Shown here piece by piece: positions 26,601 to 37,800 of a DNA stretch of 64,000 bases (the first letter of the stretch is position 1; each line of letters starts with the position of its first letter). Location: positions 3,224,101 through 3,288,100 of the forward strand of contig JAJVDF010000019.1 in the NCBI GenBank assembly GCA_022410635.1, given 5' to 3'. This DNA is from Tretioscincus oriximinensis. Lineage: Eukaryota > Chordata > Lepidosauria > Squamata > Gymnophthalmidae. Made by a program: the position numbers and the translations under genes. Under the pieces are notes generated by a model. The model ran no database searches, was not told the DNA's origin, and worked only from the letters and a program-made list of their open reading frames with translations.

Positions 26601-27649
26601 AAAGCTGCTTCAGTTGATATAATATGTTGCAAGTCACCCACTTCCCTGTCAGTTTGTTTCGTAAATGCTATCCAGCTAGCTACGACAGGCAGCATTCCCC
26701 AGCAGAGAAGCTGTGAAGGAAATGAGAAGAGGATATAAAGATTAGTTTGTTGCATTGTTCCAAACAGTGCATGGTTCTTGACACTACACCATAACCATAT
26801 GATTCTAATCTATATGCATTTGTGACACTGCTTAATCCATTATAGGCAATGTTTGCATGTATATGGACTCAGTTAATATGTTACATTACTAATCCAGTTA
26901 AGAAGTCTACTAGCGCAGAACTGACAATATAGAATAGTGAGCTCCTTAAATCAATTAGAAAGGCTTTATGTAAAGGGCTATGGATAGGGACAGCACACAC
27001 CCTCTATCATTCATGAGCTAATAATAATGATGTCCGTGAACTTTATTAGAATGTAAATGCTAGTTCAGATTTGAGGGGGGAAGGATAACCAGTAAAGCTT
27101 TTAATGTTCAACAGTCAAACCATGCAATCCTTGAAATATTTGAATTGAATTAAAATAATTAAAGCAATCATTGGTAATTGGGTGCATTTACTGCCAAAAG
27201 CTCTATGAAGCTGAGAGTATCAGTTAGGTTTTANACAGAACAACATGTTTAAAGTCACAATTTATGCTAGAATTAACAAAGGCTGAGTTCATCATCTGAA
27301 TCTATACATATTTGAATTCTGAATGAGCAAAAAGTGGAGGGGAGAGAAACACTTTTGTCTTATGTTTCATTTTGCTTGCATTTTTCTCTTTCATGATGTA
27401 TCGTGAGTAATATGACAGGGTAAGGGTAGCTCATAAGAGGATACACAGAGACGTTTGGTGCAAGATGGCAGAAAATGACCTACAGAGAAGGATTGTAAGA
27501 TATTTTAAGACTATCACTCTTCCACATCTGTCTTCCAGACATCTAATTCTTTTGGCTGTGGAAATGTTGATCACAGATGACTTGAAATATATTTCTAACC
27601 TTTCCTCTCACAAACTCAATCTCTTTAAAGCTTTAGATGATTAACAAAG

Positions 27650-28261
27650 ATACAGAGAATGAGTGATTGAACAAATGTTTTTTCCCTTGGTATAAGAACT
27701 GGTCATGAAAAAAAAGTATGGATTAAAAATGCAAAAAAAGGAAGAAGTTTATTAGGAATGTTGGAAGAAAGTAAAAAGATAAAATGGAATATTAAATACA
27801 CATATGATATTAATTAGTAAAACGGCAGTATTACATGGAGAGATTGGATCAGATAACACTGATACAACCAAGGGATGTACTGGATAAATACATGTGCATA
27901 AAGTGTTCTGACAGGTCATTGGAAAGATAATACAAAATGGACAATGTGGACACTGTATGAATATGAAATAAATGCTACAACAATTCAGATATCTAATTGT
28001 ATAATCAATAATCCAGAAAATATACTGAAAAAAGTANATTGTAAACAAAAATGGTTAACATTTTAAAACTAATAAGAAAACAGAAGCGTGATGTAGCAAA
28101 ACGGAAACTAACATTTCAGATGCAATTCCCCAGTGTGATAGATGGGTGTATAGGGAGGGACGATGAAGATGGAAGGAGTGTGGGGGGAGCATTAAAAAAT
28201 AGAAGTATGGACTGAAAGTATGAAATGTATTGAATTAAACAGTAAATATAATATTTTAAAC
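27650..28261 (+). mobile_element. probable L1-like LINE remnant
   Basis: Broken coding-like sequence with a CIKCSD stretch, followed by a purine-rich region ('gggagggacgatgaagatggaagg') resembling the purine-rich segment of the L1-like insert at 49.3 kb. Assigned on that likeness only. Confidence 0.3.
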
Positions 28262-30425
28262 AACAATGTTTATCAAGACACCATCAAGAAATAATGGCAG
28301 AGGCTATGTGGTGGAAGCAGATGAATTTCCTTCACAAGTTTTGCAACACTCATATGCATCCTACAAGAATCCAGACACTATAGCAGTGCAGAGGTTAGAT
28401 GGGTAAAATACCCAAGATCGCTGAGCTTCTCTGTGTGGTTTAGTGAAGTGGTCATAACTGGAATCTTTCCTTTCAAGACATCTTTATTTAACATTTATTT
28501 CTGCCAGGAGGTGCCTAGGATTTTTTTAAAGTTTGCAAAGAAGGAAAAAATTCCAAAAATGATCAGTAGGCTTCTAGTGCCCATGATTCACTGCGATTCA
28601 TTGGTAAACTTCAGTCTTTGTGGTAATGGTCAACAATGGCTCTATTTTAAAAGTATACCATTATTCTTACCACCTTTTTAAAAAAGAGACTGAGAAGACA
28701 AGGTAAGTGAACTCCTTTATCGCATTGAAAGTGTGATTATTGATACAAATTCTAGGATCGTGAACATCCTGAGCCAAAATATATGTCTCCTTCAGATTTA
28801 TGGCTATACTGAACTTGCTACATGTATATGCAAAGCTTCTAATGAGTCTCTGGAGAGGATGCTTAGAGTAAACAGACAGGGTGTCATTGTTTTCATCATT
28901 TTCATGTAAAATGCAAAGATTGCCATCACTTCTTGCATAAATATACGTCATTTTTAGAACCACTGAAGGCATTCTATAATAATAGGAAAATATGCCAAAG
29001 GGTATATCTGCAAATACACCATCTTTTTTTTACTTTGCTCTTAATTGGAAATTATTCTGAGATCAATCTTTCAATGTCCTACATATAGGCAGACTTTAAG
29101 TTTTTGAGCAGGCTACTTAGGTTGCTGGTCTTCTGAAGTAGTATAGATTTGTATCAGAGACCTTTGCTAGAACAATAAAANAATATAAAGTGGTTGTTTC
29201 CTATATTTATGACACTTTTCATAAAGGTTTGGAAAGTGAAATCGTGTTAGCAAGTAACTTTTCAGGTCTAAAATTTCTTTGAGCCTCTGGGCAAACACAT
29301 TCACCAAGCAAATGCAAACTGTTGAAAAACTCTCAAGCGAGAGCTTTCCCAACGATACTCAAGAGGAAAATTATATTGCGGTTGTGGCAATTGGTCTGCC
29401 TATTTTTTTTTCAATGTAGTAATGCTGGCATAATACATATCCTAAGGCATTACCAACAAGGAAATATACCCAGCAAAGAAGTGCTCTGTACTGAAGAGCT
29501 ATTTGTAAGAACACCCTTATGAGCTCACATGCAGTTTTTCCACATGTAAGAGAGCCTATTGCCTTATTTAGCACATTAAAATAACATAAGACATCAAGTT
29601 CTTCCATGACAAATATGCTGTTGAAATTTTTAAGCATAATATGAGGTATAGAATTTTTCATGAATTCATTTAATCTTACCTTAAGTCACCCAGATGTTAC
29701 CTACCACCACTTCTTCTAGAAATAAATCCCATAGACCAGTAAAGAAAGCTCTGGGTAAAATGAAATGTGGAATAAAGCGTTACTTTAGATTAAATCTAAC
29801 CTGAAATATTGCTTGCTACCTGTACAGTTGGGCAGAACCCATGTGCACTGACTGTCCTCATGATGGTGACAACTGGTAGAAACATCAAGACTTGTAAATA
29901 TTTATCACTGTACATATTTTTCTATCATACAACACTAGGACCAGGGGGCATTCCTTGAAGCTAATGGGAAGAAGAATTAGGACAAATAAGGGAAAATATT
30001 CTTTTTAACTCAGAGGATAATTGGTCTTTGGAATTCACTTCCAGAAGAGGCGGTGGTAGCTAGGAGCCTGGACAGTTTCAATAAGATTAAATAAATTCAT
30101 GGAAACCATAGGGTTCTGCCATAGTCTACTTTAGCATATAAATGACAGGCTCTTATTCTGAGATATAGCACAGTTGCAGCGGATGGCTAAGGAGGGAGTC
30201 CACACATTTATCAGTTTTAACAATAATTTATTAACAAGTTAACAATAGTGCAAAACAAACCCTAACGCAAGTTCGTTACAATTTAAACCCGAAATCTAAA
30301 GTGCTTAACTAATGAACCCATAGAACAGATAAATAACCAAAGTTGGAGAGGAATCNGCCAAGGCTAGTGAAGGCACGTGGCAGGCGCAGCACCTTGCTGA
30401 AAGGGGAGGCCAGTTACAATCCGGT

Positions 30426-30473
30426 CCCGGCTCCCACCGCCGGTATGACCATGTGCCCGGCTCCCACCGCCGG
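30426..30473. repeat. direct repeat in the 3' region of Ngaro copy A
   Basis: An 18-bp unit (cccggctcccaccgccgg) at 30,426 and 30,456, period 30. Copy C has a different 23-bp unit duplicated at the corresponding place. Confidence 0.85.
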
Positions 30474-30843
30474 GTCACGTGACCAGCTGGGCGGCTCGGG
30501 ACTTTCNACTATCACCAGGACCACNCCCCCTTTGCTCTAGGTCCCGAGCCTTACCTTTAACCCCAGCGGCCCTGGCCTTGTTGGGTACTAAACAAAGGGA
30601 TCTTTGAGGCTATATGGGCTCTCATGGATCATTCCCGTGTACAGCCCACCTCAAAGACTCCAAGCTTGCTTCGGCCCCACCCCTACCCAAGGGTAAGTCC
30701 ACAAGCTCGGAACCCTTTTAAGAAGGGCCCCTATACTATGAGGTAGTCAAATGTTTACCTATATGCTGCTTTTATGACTCCTCTTTCCCCTGGCAAGGTG
30801 CGCCCACCGCCACAAGAGCAATGCTCTCCGCCAGCCACGTCAA

Positions 30844-31590
30844 TTATAACAACCAGTCCAGAAGGGCCACCTGAATGCCCTCAAGCCAGACCTGCATGCC
30901 CGCATCCGTCAAGTGTACACCATCTGAGCTAAACAGATGGGTTGCTTGTGAGTTAAACGCCTTATGGTAAACTGCAATCCCACCTGCCTGCAGTACCTTG
31001 CGTACAATCCTAGAGTTTATCTTGCGCCTGGCATAATTCACTTTATTGGGGTCGGGCACGCCCNGCCCCTCGCGCTCTTCAGAGGACCCAGAAGAACTGC
31101 TACCTGAGGTACTTCTGCTGGTCTCTCTCCTGCGTCTCCGTCGGTGTCTGCCCCTACCACCGTCGCCCCGCTCACCAGTACTTCCGGTTGCGTCACCCAC
31201 ACTGGGACCTGCTGGCGAAGACCCTTCGTGGCCATCCGTAGGTGCCCCATCCTGGGGTACCGGAACTGCCGTCATTTGGTCCACAGACCCGGTTCGTGCT
31301 GCAAGGGGGGGCAAAACCGGAACCGGAGCCGAAATCGCCGTGGGTACTGGAGCTGTAGAGGAAGAAGCTGCCCTGTTGGCATCTATTAGCTCTCTCATTA
31401 AATTTGTTAGGTGGCCCACTGTTTCCCTAAATTCGGACATAGAACCGTCCTGTGTGGGAGGCTGCACTGGCCATGCCGGCAATGGGCCCTCCCCTGGTAA
31501 TAATGGGAGACGAGGGACCTGAGCCCCTGTAGCTAGCCTCCCTCTCCCACGGCCCCTGCCACGGCCCCTGGCTTGTCGGCCCCTGGGCAT
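30844..31590 (-). CDS. fused Ngaro-type ORF: gag-like N-terminus joined to SGNH-hydrolase C-terminus
   Basis: 248 codons from ATG at 31,590 with no internal stop, though it contains an N. Residues 1-20 are an RG-rich basic stretch (GRGRGRGRGR); about 50-75 resemble the N-terminal segment of Ngaro ORF1 (EFRETVGHLTNLMREL); the middle is A/P/S-rich with a run of arginines (RHRRRRRR) and a serine-rich patch; the last 65 residues (ARRKINSRIVRKVLQAGG, then DGVHLTDAG at 30,910-30,924) are the end of an SGNH-family hydrolase with the D-x-x-H block. The GxND block and nucleophile are missing, so hydrolase activity is unlikely. The matching hydrolase end at 51.2 kb is decayed. An internal deletion probably made the fusion. 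I recall SGNH-like ORFs in vertebrate Ngaro elements but could not check. Confidence 0.6.
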   Translation of the reverse strand: MPRGRQARGRGRGRGRGRLATGAQVPRLPLLPGEGPLPAWPVQPPTQDGSMSEFRETVGHLTNLMRELIDANRAASSSTAPVPTAISAPVPVLPPLAARTGSVDQMTAVPVPQDGAPTDGHEGSSPAGPSVGDATGSTGERGDGGRGRHRRRRRRETSRSTSGSSSSGSSEEREGXGVPDPNKVNYARRKINSRIVRKVLQAGGIAVYHKAFNSQATHLFSSDGVHLTDAGMQVWLEGIQVALLDWLL

Positions 31591-31834
31591 GTTAAATTGA
31601 GGCAAGGTAAANAGAACAAAAAACAATACCAGAGTATGCCAATTTGGTCAAGGCAATTCAAAAAACTAACTTATAAATATCACTAGCCAAAATTAGTATA
31701 TTCAAATAACAAAACCCCCTCTTTTTTTTTTTTTTAATGCAATGCAACCTTAACCAACTGGCGACACCACTCACTAACTAAATCTTAACTAAGCAACCGT
31801 AAACGATTGTCCTCTTATGTTTTTTTTTTATTTA

Positions 31835-31868
31835 TTTAATTATTTATATATATATATATATATATTTA
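31835..31868. repeat. TA microsatellite
   Basis: An A/T-only stretch including (ta)n inside the 5' half of Ngaro copy A. Confidence 0.9.
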
Positions 31869-31979
31869 GGTGGTAGGCTTTAATCACGTGGGCAACAGTT
31901 GGCTTCACAAGAAGCCACCCTAGTTATCGTTATTAACTTTAATCTTAATATTTTGCACACGCGGGAAGGGCCCTGAACA

Positions 31980-32650
31980 AAGGCCTCAACCACGTGGCTG
32001 GCTGCCGCAGCAACGGTTGGCTTTCAAAAGCCACCAGGCCAAGTCGCGCCCCCCTTATCAAAACCAAGGGGGGGGGGGTAACTGGCCAGCGAGGTGCTGG
32101 ACTGCACTCTCGGGCCTTATGGCCTTGCTTTATGGGGGGGGAGGAGGGGGTAAACCAAATTGCCTCCTCTCACCCCCTAAGAGGTGGGAGGCCCACCGGC
32201 CCGGCTAAAAGGCCNGAAGATGTTTGCCCGCCGGAGGGGTACNTCCCGGAGCCCTCCCGATGCCGGGAAGGCAACTTCCCGACTCCAGGCAATGCGGCAA
32301 GCCTAGGGCAGCTCGCGTTCCAGATCTCCGCCGGCTTACCTAAATTTAGAATGTCCAATTCTGNGGCGGAGCTGGGCCCGGAGTTGTTGCCGGCGAAAAA
32401 ACTGCGGCCNCGTGGCCAAAATGGCGACGGGGCTGCAGAAACGCGCGCGAGGGACGTCTTCTTCCTTCGCGCACCGCCGGCAAATGAGGGAGATGGGAGG
32501 GGCGAGCTGGGTTATATACCCACTCGCTCCTCCCCCGTCGCAGGCCGGCGCGTCACATCCCGTCGCCCACTCAGGGCAACGAGATGGAGGCGCGAGTCCT
32601 AGANGGGCTCCCCTCGCCACCGGCCGCAACTCTCGCCGCCAGCCCAGTCA
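31980..32650 (-). promoter_or_regulatory. CpG-rich 5' region of Ngaro copy A with TATA-like box
   Basis: About 670 bp with dense CpG in an otherwise AT-rich window. On the - strand 'gggtatataaccc' lies at 32,509-32,521, followed by GC-rich leader sequence. Both strands show open frames here, expected from GC content. Promoter function is inferred from position upstream of the element's ORF. Confidence 0.45.
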
Positions 32651-32837
32651 GGCCGGTAAGCCGATAATAAGGCACAGTGGGGACAGGAAACAGAGTGATT
32701 TCCCCCCATGTTTCTTGAAAACTGAAAATGGATAAAAAGTATTGTGTTAGTGCAGTACCATGGTGATCTTCAAACTTTATACATTCTGCAGTAATGATGG
32801 AGTCTCAATACAAGGGATTAGGTTCAACATGTTTTAA

Positions 32838-33128
32838 CAATGTATTTATTTATTTACATTTCTATACCACCCTATAGCCTTATAAGCTCAATAACTCAAG
32901 AAATTTCTACACTTTAGAATAAAGTTTAATTCACAGGAAAGCATTTCTTCAGCCAAAGGCCAGGCACCTCTTTTGCCTGGTCTTTGGCTGAAGAAATGCC
33001 ATCTCTATCCCTACTTTTAATATTGTTTTATACTTTTTTAATTTTTGTAGTGATGTTTTACTGTTTTTGCCGCCCTGAGACCTTTGGGTATAGGGCGGGG
33101 TATAAGTATAAATAAATAAATAAATAAT
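32838..33128. mobile_element. two L2 3' ends in inverted orientation
   Basis: A minus-strand tail (tttatttatttacatttctataccaccc, split) at the left meets a plus-strand L2 end at the right that finishes in 'gggcggggtataagtataaataaat'. They join through a 26-bp inverted repeat (32,941-32,966 with 32,975-33,000, one mismatch, 8-nt loop). Confidence 0.7.
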
Positions 33129-33274
33129 TAAAAGCTACCCAAGAAATAGTTATCAATTTACATGTTTGCAATTAAAAATGTATTATGCGCACAAAAATAA
33201 TATGAAACTATGCATAATATAGGGATAAGTGAACATTGCAATGCTCTCAATATTGGTTTTATTTTGTCATGCAG

Positions 33275-33388
33275 GTTTTTCAGGGCAATTCTGTGAAAGA
33301 CAAANCAATTTGTGTGACTCAGGGCCTTGCTTGAATGGTGCTGTCTGTGTTCATGATGTCAATGGATATGATTGTTTTTGCCCTGAAG
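33275..33388 (+). CDS. EYS: EGF-like exon, candidate EYS exon (first of three)
   Basis: The exon is 114 nt (38 codons) with phase 1 at both ends. The acceptor follows a T-rich tract ending in tgcag, and the donor is G|gtaagt. It begins with the tail of one EGF module (GFSGQFCER) and then supplies cysteines 1-5 of the next, in NLC, GPC, AVC, YDC and FC, ending at CPEG; cysteine 6 is in the next exon. One codon holds an N. EGF modules are disulfide-knotted secreted repeats; EYS is an extracellular photoreceptor protein. The C-x5-C-x8-C-x-C spacing agrees with my memory of human EYS near its N-terminal third. Other EGF-array genes (CRB1, SNED1, SVEP1) are not excluded for this exon alone; the three together favour EYS. 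The exon lies 147 bp after an inverted pair of L2 tails. Confidence 0.72.
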
Positions 33389-33889
33389 GTAAGTTGCTTG
33401 ACACAATGTACTTTTATTATAAGTGACAATTTGCCAAGATTGCCTGAAGATTGCACAGTAGTCCTTCTGACAATCTTCAAAGAATTCAAAACATCCTTCT
33501 AATAAAAATAAGTTGTTAGTCCTGAACTTTTATTTGCATCTATGTCCATCAAGGCAGCCTGTTCACATGGACAGTATAAATAATAATACGTGTAAGGATA
33601 AACGTATGCCTATCACTCCATTATTTTTAATTGTTGCATCCACAAGTAGTTATTTAAAAAAGAGATAATAAAAGATCAGCCAATGTGGTTGCAACATATG
33701 TCTTTTAAAAGTATAACTTCTTCCATGTTTTAATAGCTGAAGGAAATAATTTATAAACAAAGATGTACCAAACTGAAAGAAATTGTTTTCCATCACAGAT
33801 ACAGGCTGCATCCATAGTTACATTCATACTCAGAAAAATAAAACCTGAGACGTGAAATAAAATAAAAGATCTGCAAAATGTAATATCTG

Positions 33890-34190
33890 CAAGGGTGGCT
33901 CCCCTAGTAGTAGTATCCCTCCCAACAGCAAATGGAGTGAACAGGGCCTTCTCGGTGGTTGCCCCCAGTCTCCCCCAAAAGTTGCATCAGTCATCACCAC
34001 TGTATTCTTTTAGAAGACCCTAGAAGACATACCTCTTTAACCTGACCTTTGGTTGAAGAAATGCCATTTGTCTTCCCACCTTCAATTATGAAAATACGAA
34101 TTTTGTATCTTTGTTTTTATTGTTGGCTGCCCTGAGACCTTCAGGTATAGGAGAGGTTACAAGTATAAATAAATAAATAAAATAAAACAT
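33890..34190 (+). mobile_element. L2 LINE 3' end
   Basis: 'agggccttctcggtggttgcccc', 'ttcttttagaagaccctagaagac' and the terminal 'tgccctgagaccttcaggtata' with a taaataaat tail run parallel to the L2 end at 49,497-49,766. Confidence 0.75.
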
Positions 34191-34317
34191 CATGCAAAAA
34201 CACTGAGTAGGAGACATTTAGATGTTTTCAAAATTTGAGGCAAAATCCTTTAAAACAAGTGAATAATAGCATTCTTGCACCACACATACAAAAAAGAATA
34301 GTCTTCCCCAAATGCAG

Positions 34318-34612
34318 CATAAGAACATAAGAGGAACCCTGCTGAATTGGGCCGGAGCCCATCTAGGCCAACATTCTGCCTCACATAGTGGGCCACCAAT
34401 TGCATGTGGGCAGTCTGGAATGGAAGAAGGCAAAATCTTCAACTGTTCTCAATGCCCTGAAAAAGGCATTTCAGGAATACTGCCTGTTGCTCCATCTTGG
34501 AGGCAGTATCAAGACATCTATCCTAGTAATTATTTATACCCTTGGCTTCCATGAACTTGTCTAATCCTGTCTTAAAGCTATCCAGGCTGCTAGCTACTAC
34601 CACAAAGTTACT
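34318..34612 (+). repeat. AACATAAGA-type interspersed repeat, longest copy
   Basis: Starts 'cataagaacataagaggaac' and runs through 'cccatctaggccaacattctgcc', 'ttgcatgtgggcagtct', 'aatactgcctgttgctccat', 'catgaacttgtctaatcctg' (each as read). At least seven related pieces in the window. Probably a SINE or LINE 3' derivative; the family name is not certain. Confidence 0.8.
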
Positions 34613-35759
34613 TTTATGCCACTCTTATTTTGTGTTTTACATCAAAATAATATACAGTATAATATACAGTTGTCATTTTGCACTGGAGACAGGAGATGGT
34701 ATAGACTGAACAAAGACCATTATGGCTGTCCATAACATGATGAACAGAAATCCCAGGTTAGCCCTCTCCCATCAGTTCAAAATTTCTGTGAGTACGAGCA
34801 CCATTTGGGATTTCTGTCAGTGCCAAAAAAGACTTCATCTGATATTGCAATATTTCGATATGACAATGTTTTAAATGGTATTTTATGCAATGTAGTTTTG
34901 CATAATGCAATTTCTGCTTGCTCTCATATGAAATGTTTAACAACAGTTTCATAAACCTGGATATTTATTTATGGATAAAATGCATGGAAAGTGTGATATG
35001 AAAAAGTCCTGCTAGAATAAATGTTTCTTCGTATGTTTTAAATGCCTCCTATCATTGGACCTGAGAAATGAAACTTGATATTCACAGCAATAATTTGGTG
35101 AACTGGTTGTTATCAGGAAAATAGGCATGGGTCTGATTAAAGTCTGGATGTGAATGAAATCTGTTAGTGTATACATTATTAATGAAGTCAGGGTAATTGT
35201 AAAGTTTTATGACTTAGGGATCAGTAGAAATTGGTTCACGGACATTTTGAGAAATTATGAGAATATGCCTTGCACTCTGGGTGCTGATAGCTTAGCATTA
35301 GTCATGGTCTTCCTGCAGCCGTGGCCTGTGACAGCACTTAATGATAGTCATTTTGCAGTGTGACCATGCATTAGAATAGGTTTACAAGAGCATAAAATGT
35401 CAGATTCCAAAGTGGTGAGTTCTTTGTCAGTTTGCAGTACAAGAAACCCTCTACAGGTTTATATTGGCTACAACCTTGGGAACAAAAGGAACATTCTGCA
35501 GAAAACAAATACCAAAGTAGCAGGAAAGGATGGAATTGAGCATCAGCGTGGAAGAAATCTTATAGCCGCTTAGGATTACAATTCCAGATTTACATATAAA
35601 TAGGTTTAACAGACTGCAGTGGCCTCTTTTTTATGAATAAACATTCATAGGGCCATTGAGGCCTGTGAGAACAGGCTCTTGAAGGTGGAGATTTCTGTTC
35701 ACAAGGGGTATGGAATGAAAGGTAGAGAAGCTTAGTAAATTGCTATCCTTCTAGGAATG

Positions 35760-36211
35760 GCACCTTTTGAATTTTGCACAGCCAGCTAGCACTGCTCATT
35801 CTTCCATGCAGGCAACTCTCAGTGGCGGGAGCTAGGCTCCCACCTTTTGAATGGTTCTGCCAACGGTCTACAATCTCTTTGCAAAGCACTGTTCACATTG
35901 CACTAACATCACTTCCTGATTGGAAAGCTGTATATTCACCTTACTAAACTCCATAGCCCCTACAACCCTCTGCCCACGCCAACTAAAGACACAGATTCAC
36001 CATTGGGGAATTCCACCCAGAAATGGTGAGTACATGGACTTGTGGGCAGTGAGTAATCCTGATATCATACAGAGAGGATGCAGGGTCTCTTCACTTCTTA
36101 CTCTGTGCAGAATAGCCTCTGAAAGGGGCTGGAGCCCATCTTCTCCTGCTGCCAATCAGCAGTGTGAAAGAATGACAGTGCTTTTATAAGGTTACAAAAT
36201 TCAAAAGGTGC
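35760..36211. mobile_element. TIR-flanked 452-bp element, superfamily unknown
   Basis: A perfect 17-bp inverted repeat: gcaccttttgaattttg at the left, its complement at 36,195-36,211. A partial third copy of the motif lies at 35,850-35,860. No transposase and no clear target duplication. Confidence 0.5.
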
Positions 36212-36951
36212 TGGAAGGTATTTCATGCTTTTCATGTTGTACCCTGTGAAACAAATCTCTAGTTATAAAAATAACTATTTATAATCTCATGATTTGTCAT
36301 ATGATCATTTCAAAAATAATTAAAATGTATATAAATTAGTTTTATAAAATGGAAGAAAAAGTTGTAATATTTTTATGTGAACATTAAGAAAAGTCCAATT
36401 GGATTAGGTCAAGAAAGACGTGGTCCATTTCTCTAGAGTTTGATCTTTCAGAGTCAGGTGAGGCAGCTAAGACGTTGGGTTAATGCCTGGAAGAAGGATG
36501 GATTGGAGATCCAATAAACTGATGCTACAGTAATCCTTTTCATGATTGGGCTGTATATTTTCCTGGAAATAACAAGTTTATATGCTCTTGTTCTCCATTT
36601 AACCACTTGGTTTTCTAACAATGACCATCTAAGTCCATCTTAAATTAATTTGCCTATTAAAATCCTTCTTGGCAGGAATCCTTCTCTTTTTTATTGTGAT
36701 CTCACCCCTNTAAACTCCAGATTAGACTAAGCACTATAAGTAGAGTTTCCCTTGAAAATGATCTGAAATTTGGAACTGGTAAAACATTGTTATTGCTTCA
36801 TACTCAAATTTAATTTGATGTAATAAATTTTATCTTAAAAATCCTAAATAACTTAGATATCTGAAGAAGCACCTCGCCCTATATAGGCCTGTCCATCCCT
36901 TTTAGTACTTTCCAATGTGTCAATAGCCAGAGAAAATGCATTTTAAAAACA

Positions 36952-37040
36952 AAAGAACATTAAAAGAGCTCTGCTGAATTGGCCCACAGACCATCTAGTC
37001 CCACATTTTGTCTCACATAGTGCCCTACTAATTGCTCCTG
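36952..37040 (+). repeat. AACATAAGA-type interspersed repeat fragment
   Basis: 'agaacattaaaagagctctgctgaattggccca' (split) then 'ccatctagtcccacattttgtctcacatag' match the family's 5' third. Confidence 0.7.
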
Positions 37041-37162
37041 GGTTATTTTCTGTCAAGGTTTCCCTTTAGATTTTCCCTAAGTAAATAAAATAATTTTTCT
37101 TACCTATTAAAAACTCACCTGGCTCTTCCTTGCTGCTGAAGAATATAGCTTTTATAAATTTC

Positions 37163-37260
37163 TCTTTTCTTTCTTTCTTTCTTTCTTTACATTTTTATAC
37201 CACCCTATACTGCCATATCTAAAAATAGGGAAGAGACAGTAGTTTTCTCAGCCAAAGGCT
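37163..37260 (-). mobile_element. CTTT microsatellite joined to a degenerate antisense L2 tail
   Basis: (cttt)n at 37,163-37,187, then 'acatttttataccaccctatac' and 'cagccaaaggctga' as in antisense L2 3' ends. Confidence 0.5.
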
Positions 37261-37800
37261 GATTTCATACTGCAATGACTCACAATTGCCTGCAATAAAA
37301 ATATTTCTGTTCCTTTTGTGCATGTGTTTCATTTAGACAGACCAAAACTTCCCAAAATGTATGGCAAAAGCAAATCAAAATAAATCTTGTGACATTAATT
37401 TACCCACCTCTTCATCAGCAGGTTTTGGTCTGTTATGGATTATAGAGATGTGCCGAACTGGTTTGGTCAATTTACAGCCAGCTACTTAAATCATCGTTTG
37501 TTTATTCCTACATCGTTATTAAGTACATATTTTGCATACAGATGGATTGATATTGTCTTCTGGTCCTTTAAATATCATCATGGTTTAAGGACAATGGAAT
37601 ATAATGTACTTATGAAAGATGAGGCACTAGTCAGGTTTTAGCAAGCAGTCACGGTAGCTTTAAAAATTATTATTTCTCTTTTATAGAGTAATTTGATAAG
37701 GATTGATTTATTATTTAGAAAGAGGATTCGAAAGGAAGACACACTGTAGGTGTGGATAAATAATATACTGCCCTCCCCATTTTTAACCAATGTTTTGAAG

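Larger units (their letters stand above)
30174..32665 (-). mobile_element. internally deleted Ngaro/DIRS-like retrotransposon (copy A)
   Basis: The 3' end at the left ('gcagcggatggctaagg ... aatttattaacaagttaac') matches the 3' ends of copies at 50.3 and 63.1 kb. Reading leftward from 32.66 kb there is a CpG-rich 5' region, the fused ORF, then about 670 bp of non-coding 3' sequence. Reverse transcriptase, RNase H and recombinase are absent, so it would depend on an autonomous relative. The right boundary is inferred from the drop in GC. Confidence 0.65.
1..33274 (+). other. presumed intron upstream of the first EGF exon
   Basis: Assigned to EYS only because the first recognised exon is internal (its acceptor is in phase 1). 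No upstream exon was identified. Apart from the repeats listed, nothing recognisable was seen in 110-2,700, 3,446-4,053, 4,434-7,604, 8,630-11,848, 12,156-12,984, 13,841-18,826, 20,853-23,539, 24,591-26,535, 26,600-27,649 and 28,262-30,173. These are AT-rich with only short open frames. Confidence 0.35.
33389..37800 (+). other. intron between EGF exons one and two
   Basis: This is a 4.4-kb intron bounded by gtaagt and, for the canonical choice, a terminal ag. It holds an L2 3' end, an AACATAAGA-type repeat, a TIR-flanked 452-bp element and a CTTT microsatellite, all listed separately. No EGF-like or other exon was seen between 34,613 and 35,759 or between 36,212 and 36,951. Confidence 0.6.

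Noticed and set aside
31046..31522. 158-codon + strand frame opposite the fused Ngaro ORF
   Set aside because: It is the antisense shadow of the minus-strand ORF, which has the recognisable motifs.
31994..32735. Several open frames of 60-200 codons on both strands
   Set aside because: High GC in the Ngaro leader depletes stops; frames overlap on both strands and hold no known domain.
37424..37495. Acceptor-like cagcag|gttttgg that might have begun a missing EGF exon
   Set aside because: The translation lacks EGF cysteines and soon stops. The exon-two start at 37,792 explains the spacing better.
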